Source: Armatimonadota bacterium
Lineage (GTDB): Bacteria > Armatimonadota > JAAZEB01
Assembly: GCA_012841485.1 (NCBI GenBank)
Contig: DUUU01000156.1
Coordinates: 1 to 11,444, forward strand
Reading direction: 5' to 3'
Length of the DNA stretch: 11,444 nt
Shown here: positions 1 through 6,073 of the stretch, in pieces
Numbering within the stretch: position 1 is the stretch's first letter
How the letters are laid out: each line of letters starts with the position of its first letter
The notes under the pieces: generated by a model
What the model saw: the letters and a program-made list of their open reading frames with translations, nothing else
Database searches by the model: none
Told to the model about the DNA's origin: nothing
Translations under genes and position numbers: made by a program

Positions 1-96
1 CGGCCCGCCCTCTTTCCGTAATGCACTTCCCCCCGCGGCACTCCCCGTGGCGAGCGCCTCCCCTGCCTCCCAGCGAATGCTCCTGCCACAAACCCC

Positions 97-129
97 TTGA
101 CAAGTTCCCGGTGGAGTTGATACTATACT
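97..129 (+). promoter_or_regulatory. sigma70-like promoter of cysK
   Basis: A perfect -35 hexamer TTGACA lies at 97-102. Two -10 candidates follow: GATACT at 119-124 (spacer 16) and TACTAT at 121-126 (spacer 18). TATACT at 124-129 is closer to consensus but its spacer would be 21. The stretch is clearly AT-richer than its surroundings. It would leave a leader of roughly 135 bases before the cysK GTG. The -10 region overlaps the left arm of a dyad at 117-154, so repression at this site is plausible. Confidence 0.6.
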
Positions 130-154
130 ATCACGATGGACTTAGTAGTATCAA
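117..154. promoter_or_regulatory. Inverted repeat, probable operator over the cysK promoter
   Basis: TTGATACTA (117-125) and TAGTATCAA (146-154) are perfect 9-base inverted arms separated by 20 bases. The inner flanks repeat the TACTA/TAGTA pattern (TACTA at 126-130, TAGTA at 143-147). The left arm covers the likely -10 element. The arms are AT-rich and no T-tract follows, so a regulator-binding site fits better than a terminator. Cysteine genes in many bacteria are controlled by Rrf2-family (CymR/IscR-like) or LysR-type regulators. Which family acts here cannot be told, and no regulator gene is in the window. Confidence 0.5.
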
Positions 155-269
155 TCCCGGGAATCCCGAGCGGCGGCGCGGCCGTTGAGAGAAAACCGGG
201 GCGGCGGTAGTCCCGACGAGGACTGGCAGCCCCCGCTATGGTTTCTCAGAACAAGGAGAGGAAGGGAAC

Positions 270-1211
270 GTGGTATACAGATCTGACGAGAGAATCGCCC
301 AGGATGTGACGGAGCTGATCGGCGGTACACCTCTGGTTCGTCTGCGCCGGGTCACCCGGGGGCTCGCGGCAGAAGTGGTGGCGAAGCTGGAGAGCTTCAA
401 CCCGGGGGGGAGTGTCAAGGATCGCATCGCCCTGGCGATGCTGCTGAAAGCGGAAGAGGAGGGGCGGCTCACGCCGCGGAGCGTGCTCATCGAGCCGACG
501 AGCGGCAACACGGGCATTGGCCTGGCGATGGTTGCTGCCGCGCGGGGCTATCGCCTCATCTTGACGATGCCGGAGACGATGAGCGTGGAGCGGCGAGCGC
601 TGTTGAGGGCCTACGGCGCCGAGATCGTGCTCACGCCTGGCGCCGAGGGGATGAAGGGCGCCGTGCGCCGCGCGCTGGAGCTGGCGGCCGAGATCCCGAA
701 CTCCTTTGTGCCCCAGCAGTTCGAGAACCAGGCCAACCCCGAGGTTCACCGACGGACGACCGCCGAGGAGATCTGGCGGGATACCGGCGGCCGCATAGAC
801 ACCTTCGTGGCCGGGGTCGGCACCGGAGGCACGCTCACCGGGGTGGGCGAGGTGCTAAAGGCGCGCAAGCCAGACCTGCGCGTAGTTGCCGTCGAGCCTG
901 CCGACTCCCCCGTCCTCTCGGGCGGGAATCCCGGGCCGCATAAGATCCAGGGCATCGGCGCCGGGTTCGTGCCCGCGGTCCTCAACCGAGAGGTCGTTGA
1001 CGAGATCCTGCGCGTGGGGAACGAAGAGGCGTTCGAGATGGGGCGCCGCCTGGCACGCGAGGAGGGAATCCTGGTCGGGATCTCCTCGGGTGCGGCGGCT
1101 TTCGCGGCGCTCAAGGTCGCGGCGCGGCCAGAGAACGCCGGCAAACGCATCGTCGTGGTGCTCCCCGATACCGGCGAGCGCTACCTCAGTACCGCACTCT
1201 TTGGCGAATAA
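270..1211 (+). CDS. cysK: Cysteine synthase (O-acetylserine sulfhydrylase)
   Basis: This 313-residue cytosolic PLP enzyme of the fold-type II family should make L-cysteine from O-acetylserine and sulfide. The PLP lysine is K50 in PGGSVKDR (45-52). The substrate loop TSGNTG is at 77-82, the phosphate-binding GTGGT loop at 184-188, SSGAA at 272-276 and the [11 protein letters not shown]-terminal signature at 299-308. The length is normal for CysK/CysM. The GTG start at 270 is chosen because AAGGAGAGG (253-261) sits at good spacing and the N-terminus ([13 protein letters not shown]) aligns with the family. Use of O-phosphoserine or O-acetylhomoserine instead cannot be excluded from sequence. A relic of a second CysK-like gene follows within about 30 bases, which suggests this was once a longer sulfur amino acid operon. 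A dyad over its promoter suggests regulation. Confidence 0.93.
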   Translation: MVYRSDERIAQDVTELIGGTPLVRLRRVTRGLAAEVVAKLESFNPGGSVKDRIALAMLLKAEEEGRLTPRSVLIEPTSGNTGIGLAMVAAARGYRLILTMPETMSVERRALLRAYGAEIVLTPGAEGMKGAVRRALELAAEIPNSFVPQQFENQANPEVHRRTTAEEIWRDTGGRIDTFVAGVGTGGTLTGVGEVLKARKPDLRVVAVEPADSPVLSGGNPGPHKIQGIGAGFVPAVLNREVVDEILRVGNEEAFEMGRRLAREEGILVGISSGAAAFAALKVAARPENAGKRIVVVLPDTGERYLSTALFGE

Positions 1212-1230
1212 CGAATCACAGGAGCGCGAG

Positions 1231-1455
1231 CGGAAGAGGAGATACCACAAGAGCATTCTGGACGCCATCGGGAGGACGTCGCTCATCCGCCTATCGAGGG
1301 TCACCGACGGCCTGCCGGTGACCCCGCTGGCCAGGGCGGAGTCGCTCACCCCGGGTGGAAGCGTGAAGGACCGCATCGGCCTCGCCATGGTCGAGGAAGC
1401 CGAGCGAACCGGCCTTCTGCAGCCGGCCGGGACCATTATCGAGGCGACAGCAGCC
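1231..1455 (+). pseudogene. 5' remnant of a second cysteine synthase / cystathionine beta-synthase-like gene
   Basis: In the frame of codon 1231 the translation runs RYHKSILDAIGRT, then SLIRLSRV, then [15 protein letters not shown], ending TIIEATA near 1452. This is the N-terminal part of a fold-type II PLP enzyme, including the PLP lysine motif PGGSVKDR. Homology stops exactly where TAGNTG (the substrate loop) should come, and the catalytic core and C-terminus are missing. No ATG, GTG or TTG precedes it in frame after the cysK stop, so it probably cannot be translated on its own. It is not a simple copy of the upstream cysK: the residues differ throughout. The IGRT-S-LIRL start resembles the cystathionine beta-synthase-like partner in transsulfuration gene pairs. 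Read with the next feature, it is half of a deletion chimera. Confidence 0.75.
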
Positions 1456-1641
1456 GGGCGGGCGGTCGAAAGCGGATCTCTTCCTGAAAAGCCTGCGCGT
1501 CTTCTCGCTAGCGGAAAGCCTGGGCAGCGGGGGATCACAGCAGGAACGATCCGGCTCTCCGTTGGCATCGAGGATGTCGATGACCTCCTGGCCGATCTGG
1601 AGCATGCACTCGCTGCTGTCGGTGCGGGTTCGGCCAGATAG
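1456..1641 (+). pseudogene. 3' remnant of a cystathionine gamma-synthase/lyase gene, frame-shifted
   Basis: Two pieces of a Cys/Met-metabolism PLP enzyme (MetB/MetC/MccB family) C-terminus are visible in different frames. From 1472 in frame 2 the translation is ADLFLKSLRVFSLAESLG, the family's conserved LxxFxLAESLG segment. From about 1531 in frame 1 it is GITAGTIRLSVGIEDVDDLL followed by ADLEHAL, the conserved C-terminal RLSVGIEDxxDLxADL segment, ending at TAG 1639-1641. The ~25 residues that normally lie between them (GGVESL through MTHA) are deleted, and the frame changes there. In frame 1 this piece is continuous with the CysK-like remnant. The whole stretch is therefore a dead fusion of two neighbouring transsulfuration genes. 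Confidence 0.75.
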
Positions 1642-1693
1642 CTGATCCTTGCCGGCGGCTTGGCTGCCGGAGGCCGGAGCGGGTGAGAATCAT

Positions 1694-1710
1694 GGAACCT
1701 CCTGGGTTCC
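1694..1710 (+). repeat. Short hairpin after the transsulfuration relic
   Basis: GGAACC (1694-1699) and GGTTCC (1705-1710) form a perfect 6-bp stem with a 5-base loop, about 50 bases after the relic's stop codon. A further AGGGA-CCGC-TCCCT hairpin lies near 1756-1769. Neither is followed by a clear T-tract, so intrinsic termination is only a weak possibility. The stretch 1642-1786 otherwise shows no gene or convincing promoter. Confidence 0.3.
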
Positions 1711-1786
1711 TGGATTGTCTCTCCTTATGGGAATGGGAGCGGTAGGGTATATGATAGGGACCGCTCCCTCGAAACCGAGTACAACA

Positions 1787-2311
1787 ATGAGGCGGATCAG
1801 GCGGCACGCATTCCCCATACAGCTCATCGCCCTGCTGGCGATGGTCCTCGGCCCCGCGGCCGCGGGCATCGGCTTCCCGTGCGCCACGCATCGGGGGGCA
1901 GCCGGCGCGGCGAGCGCGTGCTGCTACGGGTCGTCGCAGATGCCCCTCTCGGGGCCCTGCTGCTCCGTCCTGAAGACGAACGCTGCGATAGAGCCTTCCG
2001 GTTGCGCCGGGCACCCGGGCCATGCCGCGCAGGTGGCATCGTCCGAGACGGGCTTGTCGGCTGTCACGCCGCAGCACGAGTGCTTCTGCGCCCCGGCCGC
2101 CCCGTCGGAGTTTCCAGCCGCAGTCGCAAGTGCGCCGACCGCCGGCCGGGCGCTCAAGTGGGCGCTGCCGGATGGGCCGACGGTGCTTTCGCCATCTGTC
2201 TCCGCACCCTCTTTGGAACGCTCCGCCTGCCTTCCGGCGGCCGACAGGCTTCTGCCTGGGCCTCAGTGTGACTCTCGCCCGGACGCCGGCCGCGCTCCTC
2301 CCATCGCCTGA
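1787..2311 (+). CDS. Secreted Cys/His-rich protein of unknown function
   Basis: I do not recognise this 174-residue protein. The ATG at 1787 is preferred because it starts a clear Sec signal peptide: RRIRR, a hydrophobic stretch (about 10-22), then a small-residue cleavage region around 24-27. The frame is also open upstream to 1649, but that part reads like non-coding sequence. No strong Shine-Dalgarno is visible. The mature part has ten cysteines (32, 45, 46, 58, 59, 73, 99, 101, 148, 161), including two CC pairs and a CFC motif, plus His residues at 35, 76, 79 and 98. Such spacing suggests metal binding or disulfides. The C-terminal third is Pro/Ala-rich and low in complexity. It precedes the FMN-binding gene by about 300 bases on the same strand, so co-transcription is uncertain. 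It could be a decaying gene, but Cys placement and high GC at third positions favour a real one. Confidence 0.5.
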   Translation: MRRIRRHAFPIQLIALLAMVLGPAAAGIGFPCATHRGAAGAASACCYGSSQMPLSGPCCSVLKTNAAIEPSGCAGHPGHAAQVASSETGLSAVTPQHECFCAPAAPSEFPAAVASAPTAGRALKWALPDGPTVLSPSVSAPSLERSACLPAADRLLPGPQCDSRPDAGRAPPIA

Positions 2312-2617
2312 TCTCTTTCGCTTCCGAGAGTGGCAAGGCCATTGGCCTCTGCCGTGAACTGGCGAGCGGCCAGGGAAAGGCAATCCGGGGAGTTCCCCTC
2401 CCGGGGCATTCTCGAAGGCGCGTATCGCGGATCCACCGCCGAGCGCCTCGATGGGACGCCCCGTGGCCCAAAGGGCCCCCATCGCCTCCCCTTGCAAGAA
2501 AATCGCTCTCTCATGGGGCGTGGTGCAAGAAGCCCCTGGCCCAGCCAGCGAACACTTCGTTACGCCTGTGCGATTTTGCCGCGCCGCTATGCGCGGCACA
2601 GGGAAAGGAATGGTGCG
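2312..2617. other. Intergenic region with several short dyads
   Basis: No coding sequence is supported in these ~300 bases. Visible dyads are AGGCCA/TGGCCT (2336-2348), GGCCC-aaa-GGGCC (2465-2477) and a strong 8-bp hairpin at 2577-2598. A TTGCAA at 2492-2497 could be a -35 but lacks a matching -10. I see no convincing promoter, although the length suggests one lies here for the downstream envelope locus. Confidence 0.5.
2577..2598 (+). promoter_or_regulatory. Hairpin directly upstream of the FMN-binding gene's ribosome binding site
   Basis: TGCCGCGC (2577-2584) and GCGCGGCA (2591-2598) form a perfect 8-bp stem with a 6-base loop. The Shine-Dalgarno AAGGAA (2605-2610) begins only seven bases later. 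CCTGTG (2565-2570) could alternatively pair with CACAGG (2597-2602), giving a competing fold that reaches towards the Shine-Dalgarno. There is no T-tract. Effects on translation or mRNA stability are possible but unproven. Confidence 0.35.
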
Positions 2618-3187
2618 ATGGAGAGGTTCACCCGTTTCAAGCCGCGGGTTGCGAATGCGCTTCTCGCGGGCTTCCTGCTCACATTCGCAGGCGCTCCGGC
2701 AAGCGCCGCGCTCTGTGTCTGGCGCAAGCCGGATCAGGATATCAAGACGTTCTTCCCGGGCGCGGATACCTACCGCACGGATCTGAAGTCGATTGGCTCT
2801 CGCCGGGCGGCGATTGAGAAGCGCCTCGGGGCCCGTCTCGACCCCGACGAAACCGAGTTCAAGCTGTATCGCGTGCTCGATGGCGGCAGGCAGGTGGGCA
2901 CGATCATGACGCACCTGGCCAAGGGCCAGTATGGCGCGATTGAAGTGGTCGTCGCGGTCGACAACCAGGGCGTGGTGAAGGGCGTTGGCATCCAGCGCGA
3001 CCGCGAGCGTGCGCGCAAGGCCCTCCGCAGCGAGGCGTTCCTTGGCCAGTTCCGGGGCAAGAAGGTGAGCGACTCGTTCGAGGTGGGCAAGACGATCCAG
3101 CCGGCGGCCAAGGATGCAGAGGTCGCCTCGCGCGCCGTCGCCTTCTCCGTGAAGAAGCTGCTCATCGTCCTGGATGAGCTCGGCTGA
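2618..3187 (+). CDS. Exported FMN-binding-domain protein (FMN_bind-like)
   Basis: This 189-residue protein is predicted to be periplasmic. The ATG at 2618 follows AAGGAA (2605-2610) and starts a Sec signal peptide (KPR, hydrophobic 12-25, cleavage near ASA at 28-30). The mature part resembles the FMN_bind fold of NosR/RnfG-type proteins: a GxxVGTIMTHLAKGQYGAIEVVVAVD core (about 90-115), KGVGIQRDRE (121-130), FLGQFRGKKVSDSF (141-154) and a final helix SRAVAFSVKKLL (171-182). In the classical family ApbE attaches FMN to Thr or Ser in a GAT-x-T/S motif just before that helix. Here the aligned stretch is DAEVAS (166-171), with Glu in the acceptor position. FMN may therefore be bound non-covalently or not at all. 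It lies 26 bases upstream of the outer-membrane protein gene, in a likely operon with it. Confidence 0.75.
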   Translation: MERFTRFKPRVANALLAGFLLTFAGAPASAALCVWRKPDQDIKTFFPGADTYRTDLKSIGSRRAAIEKRLGARLDPDETEFKLYRVLDGGRQVGTIMTHLAKGQYGAIEVVVAVDNQGVVKGVGIQRDRERARKALRSEAFLGQFRGKKVSDSFEVGKTIQPAAKDAEVASRAVAFSVKKLLIVLDELG

Positions 3188-3213
3188 GCCCCGTGCTCGG
3201 AGGAGAAACGCCC

Positions 3214-4248
3214 ATGAAGCGGATGCTTCGTATCGCGGTCGCGTGCAGCCTGGGGCTTGCTCTGGTAGCGCCCGGCCTTCGCGCCGCGGAGGAGAGCACG
3301 CCCGTCGGTCCGGAAAAGCCGGAAGCCGCGCCGGCGCGTTCCTACTCGATCCGGTATCGCCTGGATGTCCACGGCATGGTGGAAAAGGACCATCCCGCGA
3401 CGCTCGAGGTGATGGCGGCCGAGGCAGAGGTGACGGGCGAGATCGGCCAGCACTTTTCTTATGCGGTGCAGATCCCGTTCTACACCTCCATGAAGGGGCG
3501 GGGCCGGGGGATGCACTTCGGCAACCTCTACGTCATCTACCGGGGGAAGCTGGGCGAACCAACGGTGAAGGTCGGGCAGTTTGTGCTCCCCTTCGGCAAC
3601 CTGCACTACTACGAGACGCACACCCGGCCGGTCCAGACGCTCTACCGCTACAGCCTGGGAGCTCGGATCGACCCTGGGATCGCGGTGGAGGGCTATCTGG
3701 GGAAGGCGACGGAGTTTCAGGTGGCCGTTACCACGGGCAACGGCCCTTACCGGAAGGACAACAACGGCAACAAGGTGGTCACCGCGCGCGTGAGCCACAC
3801 CTTCGAGCTCGGCGATAACGAGCTGCGCCTGGGCGTCTCCGCGCTCCGGGGAAAGCTGCCTGTCTTTTCGCTGATGAGCGAGCCGGGGATGAGCGGCGGC
3901 GACGTCCTGGAGTTCAGCGACAAGAACCGCGTGGCCGTGGACGCGGAGCTCTATTGGGGTCCCTATCTGATGCGCGCGGAGGTGGTGGCCGGCGACGACA
4001 ACGGCCGGGGCGCCTATGGGCACTGGCTCCAGTTTAGCTATCCTCTGAGCTACCAAACCTCGTTGGAAGCGGGCATAGAGCGGTGGAGCCAGTTCTCCGG
4101 TGGGCTAACCGGCTATTGGGCGGGCATCGAGCACAAGCTCACTGAAGGAAAGACCGCGCGCCTCGTGTTTGAGACGGGGCGGCGGCGCGAAGGCGGCATG
4201 TCGATGGAGACTGCGCGGGTCACCGGGCAGTTTCTGGTGGAGTTCTAA
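3214..4248 (+). CDS. Outer-membrane beta-barrel (porin-like) protein
   Basis: The 344-residue protein has a Sec signal peptide (MKRMLR, hydrophobic 7-21, cleavage near LRA at 22-24), then a short Pro/Glu-rich linker. It continues as alternating polar/hydrophobic beta-strands with frequent aromatic residues. The last residue is Phe (FLVEF), the usual BAM-recognition signature of outer-membrane barrels. The segment KVGQFVLPFGNLHYYETHTR (119-138) resembles strands in phosphate-selective or alginate-type porins and related anaerobic-metabolism barrels. Substrate cannot be assigned. The ATG at 3214 is preferred over a GTG at 3193 because GGAGGAG (3199-3205) sits 8 bases upstream and the signal peptide then starts correctly. 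The gene lies between the FMN-binding and OB-fold genes, so it likely provides the outer-membrane component of this locus. Confidence 0.75.
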   Translation: MKRMLRIAVACSLGLALVAPGLRAAEESTPVGPEKPEAAPARSYSIRYRLDVHGMVEKDHPATLEVMAAEAEVTGEIGQHFSYAVQIPFYTSMKGRGRGMHFGNLYVIYRGKLGEPTVKVGQFVLPFGNLHYYETHTRPVQTLYRYSLGARIDPGIAVEGYLGKATEFQVAVTTGNGPYRKDNNGNKVVTARVSHTFELGDNELRLGVSALRGKLPVFSLMSEPGMSGGDVLEFSDKNRVAVDAELYWGPYLMRAEVVAGDDNGRGAYGHWLQFSYPLSYQTSLEAGIERWSQFSGGLTGYWAGIEHKLTEGKTARLVFETGRRREGGMSMETARVTGQFLVEF

Positions 4249-4299
4249 GGAGCAGGGAGGATCAGGCCGGCTCCAGACGCTAGACAAGAGGAGACGCCA

Positions 4300-4683
4300 A
4301 TGAAGAGAATCGCGATCGTCGTGGGAGTTATCGCGGTGTTGGCCGGGTTGATCGCCTACGTGGCGAAGCCTGGCGGGAACCGCGAGTTGGGCCAGGGAGT
4401 GCCGGAGGGCGCGGTGGTGACCACCGTCGGGGAGCTCGCGGCCAATCCGGGCTCGTTCGAAGGCAAGGAAGTGACCGTGACCGGCAAGCTCGTCCAGGTG
4501 TGCCCCACGAGCGGCTGCTGGGGCGTGGTAGACGACGGCACCGGCACGGTGCGCTGGGATAGCGCGCCCTCGGGATGGGCGTTGCCCCCCGGGCAGGCCG
4601 GCAAGGAGATCACGGTCCATGGCCGGGTGAGCGTGAACGAAGCGGGCGCGCCGCAGATCACGGCGCTCGGCGCGCGGCTCTAA
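4300..4683 (+). CDS. Membrane-anchored OB-fold protein with VCPTSGCW motif (DUF4920-like)
   Basis: This 127-residue protein has an N-terminal transmembrane anchor (residues 4-21, uncleaved type, after MKR) followed by a small beta-rich domain facing the periplasm. The core EVTVTGKLVQVCPTSGCWGV (57-76) matches the OB-fold pattern of DUF4920-like and tRNA_anti-like exported proteins, where a VCxxxGCW segment sits in a strand-loop. C68 and C73 could form a disulfide or bind metal. A second strand set follows, with KEITVHGRVSVNEAGAPQI at 102-120. The ATG at 4300 has AAGAGGAGA at about 7 bases spacing. It lies 51 bases after the beta-barrel gene and 88 before the first permease. Its role is unknown; a periplasmic accessory of the transporter is an inference from context. 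Confidence 0.7.
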   Translation: MKRIAIVVGVIAVLAGLIAYVAKPGGNRELGQGVPEGAVVTTVGELAANPGSFEGKEVTVTGKLVQVCPTSGCWGVVDDGTGTVRWDSAPSGWALPPGQAGKEITVHGRVSVNEAGAPQITALGARL

Positions 4684-4690
4684 GCAAGAA

Positions 4691-4736
4691 GGGGAGCGCT
4701 GGGCACCCGCGGGCATCTGCCCGACCGGCGTTCCCC
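4691..4736 (+). repeat. Intergenic hairpin between the OB-fold gene and permease 1
   Basis: GGGGAGCGC (4691-4699) pairs with GCGTTCCCC (4728-4736) as a 9-bp stem with one G-T wobble. A smaller GGGCA/TGCCC hairpin (4711-4722) sits inside it. No T-run follows, so it is more likely a processing or partial-attenuation element than a full terminator. Confidence 0.35.
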
Positions 4737-4771
4737 CTCCACCGAGCCCGCTCTTGAGAGAGGGTCAGGGA

Positions 4772-6034
4772 ATGCGGTTCATTCACTTCGCGCTGAAGAA
4801 CCTGACGCAGCGGAAGGCGCGCACCGGGCTGACAGTGCTCACGATCGCGGTGGCGGTCGCGGTGCTTTTCACGCTGCTCTCGTTCAACAAGGGCTACAGC
4901 CAGGCCCTCCACCAGCAGCTTCAGCAGATGGGGGTTCATGCGATGGTCCTCCCCATCGGTTGCCCCTACGAGGCGGCCTCGCTACTGATGAAGGGCGGCA
5001 AGATTGATAACCACCTGCCGGAGGCGACGGCGGAGACCGTGGCGGGCATCGACGGCGTGCAGATCGCGGCGCCAGCGTTCATGAGCGCGATCTCGCGCCC
5101 GGAGGAGGGCCGCGCCGACGTCTTCTTCGGCATCGACGAGCGCACCTTCGACTTGAAGAACTGGTGGAAGATCCTGAAAGTGCGCGTGGACCCGCGCGAG
5201 CTTCAGGACAACTGGGATGCCCTCGCGGCGGATCCGGCCAACCGGATGAGCCGCGCCGAGTTCGTCGAGGCGATGCAGGACCCGGACGCGGTGATCCTGG
5301 GCTTTGACGCCTCGCTCATCGAGCTTTCGAGCGTGGGCGATGAGATTTACGTTCCGGAGCTCGACCGCGTCTTCCGCGTCGCTGGTATCCTGGCGCCCAC
5401 GGGCCAGCAGGATGACGGCTTCTTCTTCGTGCCACTCCGGACCGCTCAGGAGATGTTCGAGCGGAAGGGCGAGATCACCACGGTGCAGGTCCGGTTCGCC
5501 GATCCCGCGCGTTCCGCGGAGATTACGGAGGAGCTGGAGAAGATCCCCGGCGCCGAAGTGGTCGCGATGGGCGAGCTGTTGGGGACGATGCAGAACCTGC
5601 TGGGGTCGGCGCGCGCGCTCATCCTCTCGATCGTCCTGGTGGTGATCGCGATCACGACGCTGGGCGTGCTGAACACGGTGCTCATGTCGGTCTTCGAGCG
5701 CACGCGCGAGATCGGCGTCATGCGGGCCACCGGGGCGGAGCCGGGCCACGTCTTCCAGCTGATCTGGACCGAAACACTCCTGATGGTCGGGATCGGCGGC
5801 GCGCTGGGCCTGGCGCTCGCGGCGCTTGGCGCCCGGGCGATTGAGGGGGCGATCAAGGCGGCGCTGGCGCGCATGGAGATGCTGGCCAGCGTGAAGGGGA
5901 GTGTCCTCGCCTTCGACCCGCGGATCTTCGTTCTGTGCCTGCTCTTCATCCTGGCGGTGGGCGCGGTGGCGGGGTTCTACCCGGCGCTGCGCGCGTCTCG
6001 TGCCCGGCCTATCGAGGCGCTCCGATCGGAGTGA
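4772..6034 (+). CDS. FtsX/MacB-like ABC transporter permease 1
   Basis: This 420-residue inner-membrane protein has the MacB/LolC topology: one N-terminal transmembrane helix (about 20-37), a large periplasmic domain (38-278), and three C-terminal helices (about 281-305, 330-355, 385-405). The FtsX-domain signature LGVLNTVLMSVFERTREIGVMRATGA is at 297-322. The end AGFYPALRASRARPIEALRSE is typical. A GCPYEA motif occurs at 63-68, just after the first helix. Compared with permease 2 it carries about 20 extra residues around 138-172 in the periplasmic domain. The ATG at 4772 is preferred to TTG 4754, because GAGAGAGGG (4756-4764) gives suitable spacing and MRFIHFALKNL matches the paralogue's start. 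It sits 39 bases before permease 2. It probably pairs with that protein and the downstream ATPases. Confidence 0.88.
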   Translation: MRFIHFALKNLTQRKARTGLTVLTIAVAVAVLFTLLSFNKGYSQALHQQLQQMGVHAMVLPIGCPYEAASLLMKGGKIDNHLPEATAETVAGIDGVQIAAPAFMSAISRPEEGRADVFFGIDERTFDLKNWWKILKVRVDPRELQDNWDALAADPANRMSRAEFVEAMQDPDAVILGFDASLIELSSVGDEIYVPELDRVFRVAGILAPTGQQDDGFFFVPLRTAQEMFERKGEITTVQVRFADPARSAEITEELEKIPGAEVVAMGELLGTMQNLLGSARALILSIVLVVIAITTLGVLNTVLMSVFERTREIGVMRATGAEPGHVFQLIWTETLLMVGIGGALGLALAALGARAIEGAIKAALARMEMLASVKGSVLAFDPRIFVLCLLFILAVGAVAGFYPALRASRARPIEALRSE

Positions 6035-6073
6035 GAGGACGATAGCATCGCGCGCCCTGGAAGGAGGCAAGAG

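Noticed and set aside
1..96. End of an upstream gene
   Set aside because: No reading frame with recognisable protein features reaches into this stretch. Nothing is supported before the cysK promoter.
155..269. Possible riboswitch or T-box in the cysK leader
   Set aside because: Only a 5-bp stem (209-224) is visible. There is no SAM riboswitch core, T-box sequence or terminator.
1535..2914. Minus-strand open frame (459 codons) across the relic, the Cys-rich gene and the intergenic region
   Set aside because: Its composition is Arg/Gly-rich and typical of antisense frames, and it crosses several unrelated features.
2770..4056. Minus-strand open frame (428 codons) opposite the FMN-binding and barrel genes
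   Set aside because: The plus strand has signal peptides, Shine-Dalgarno sites and recognisable folds. The antisense translation has none.
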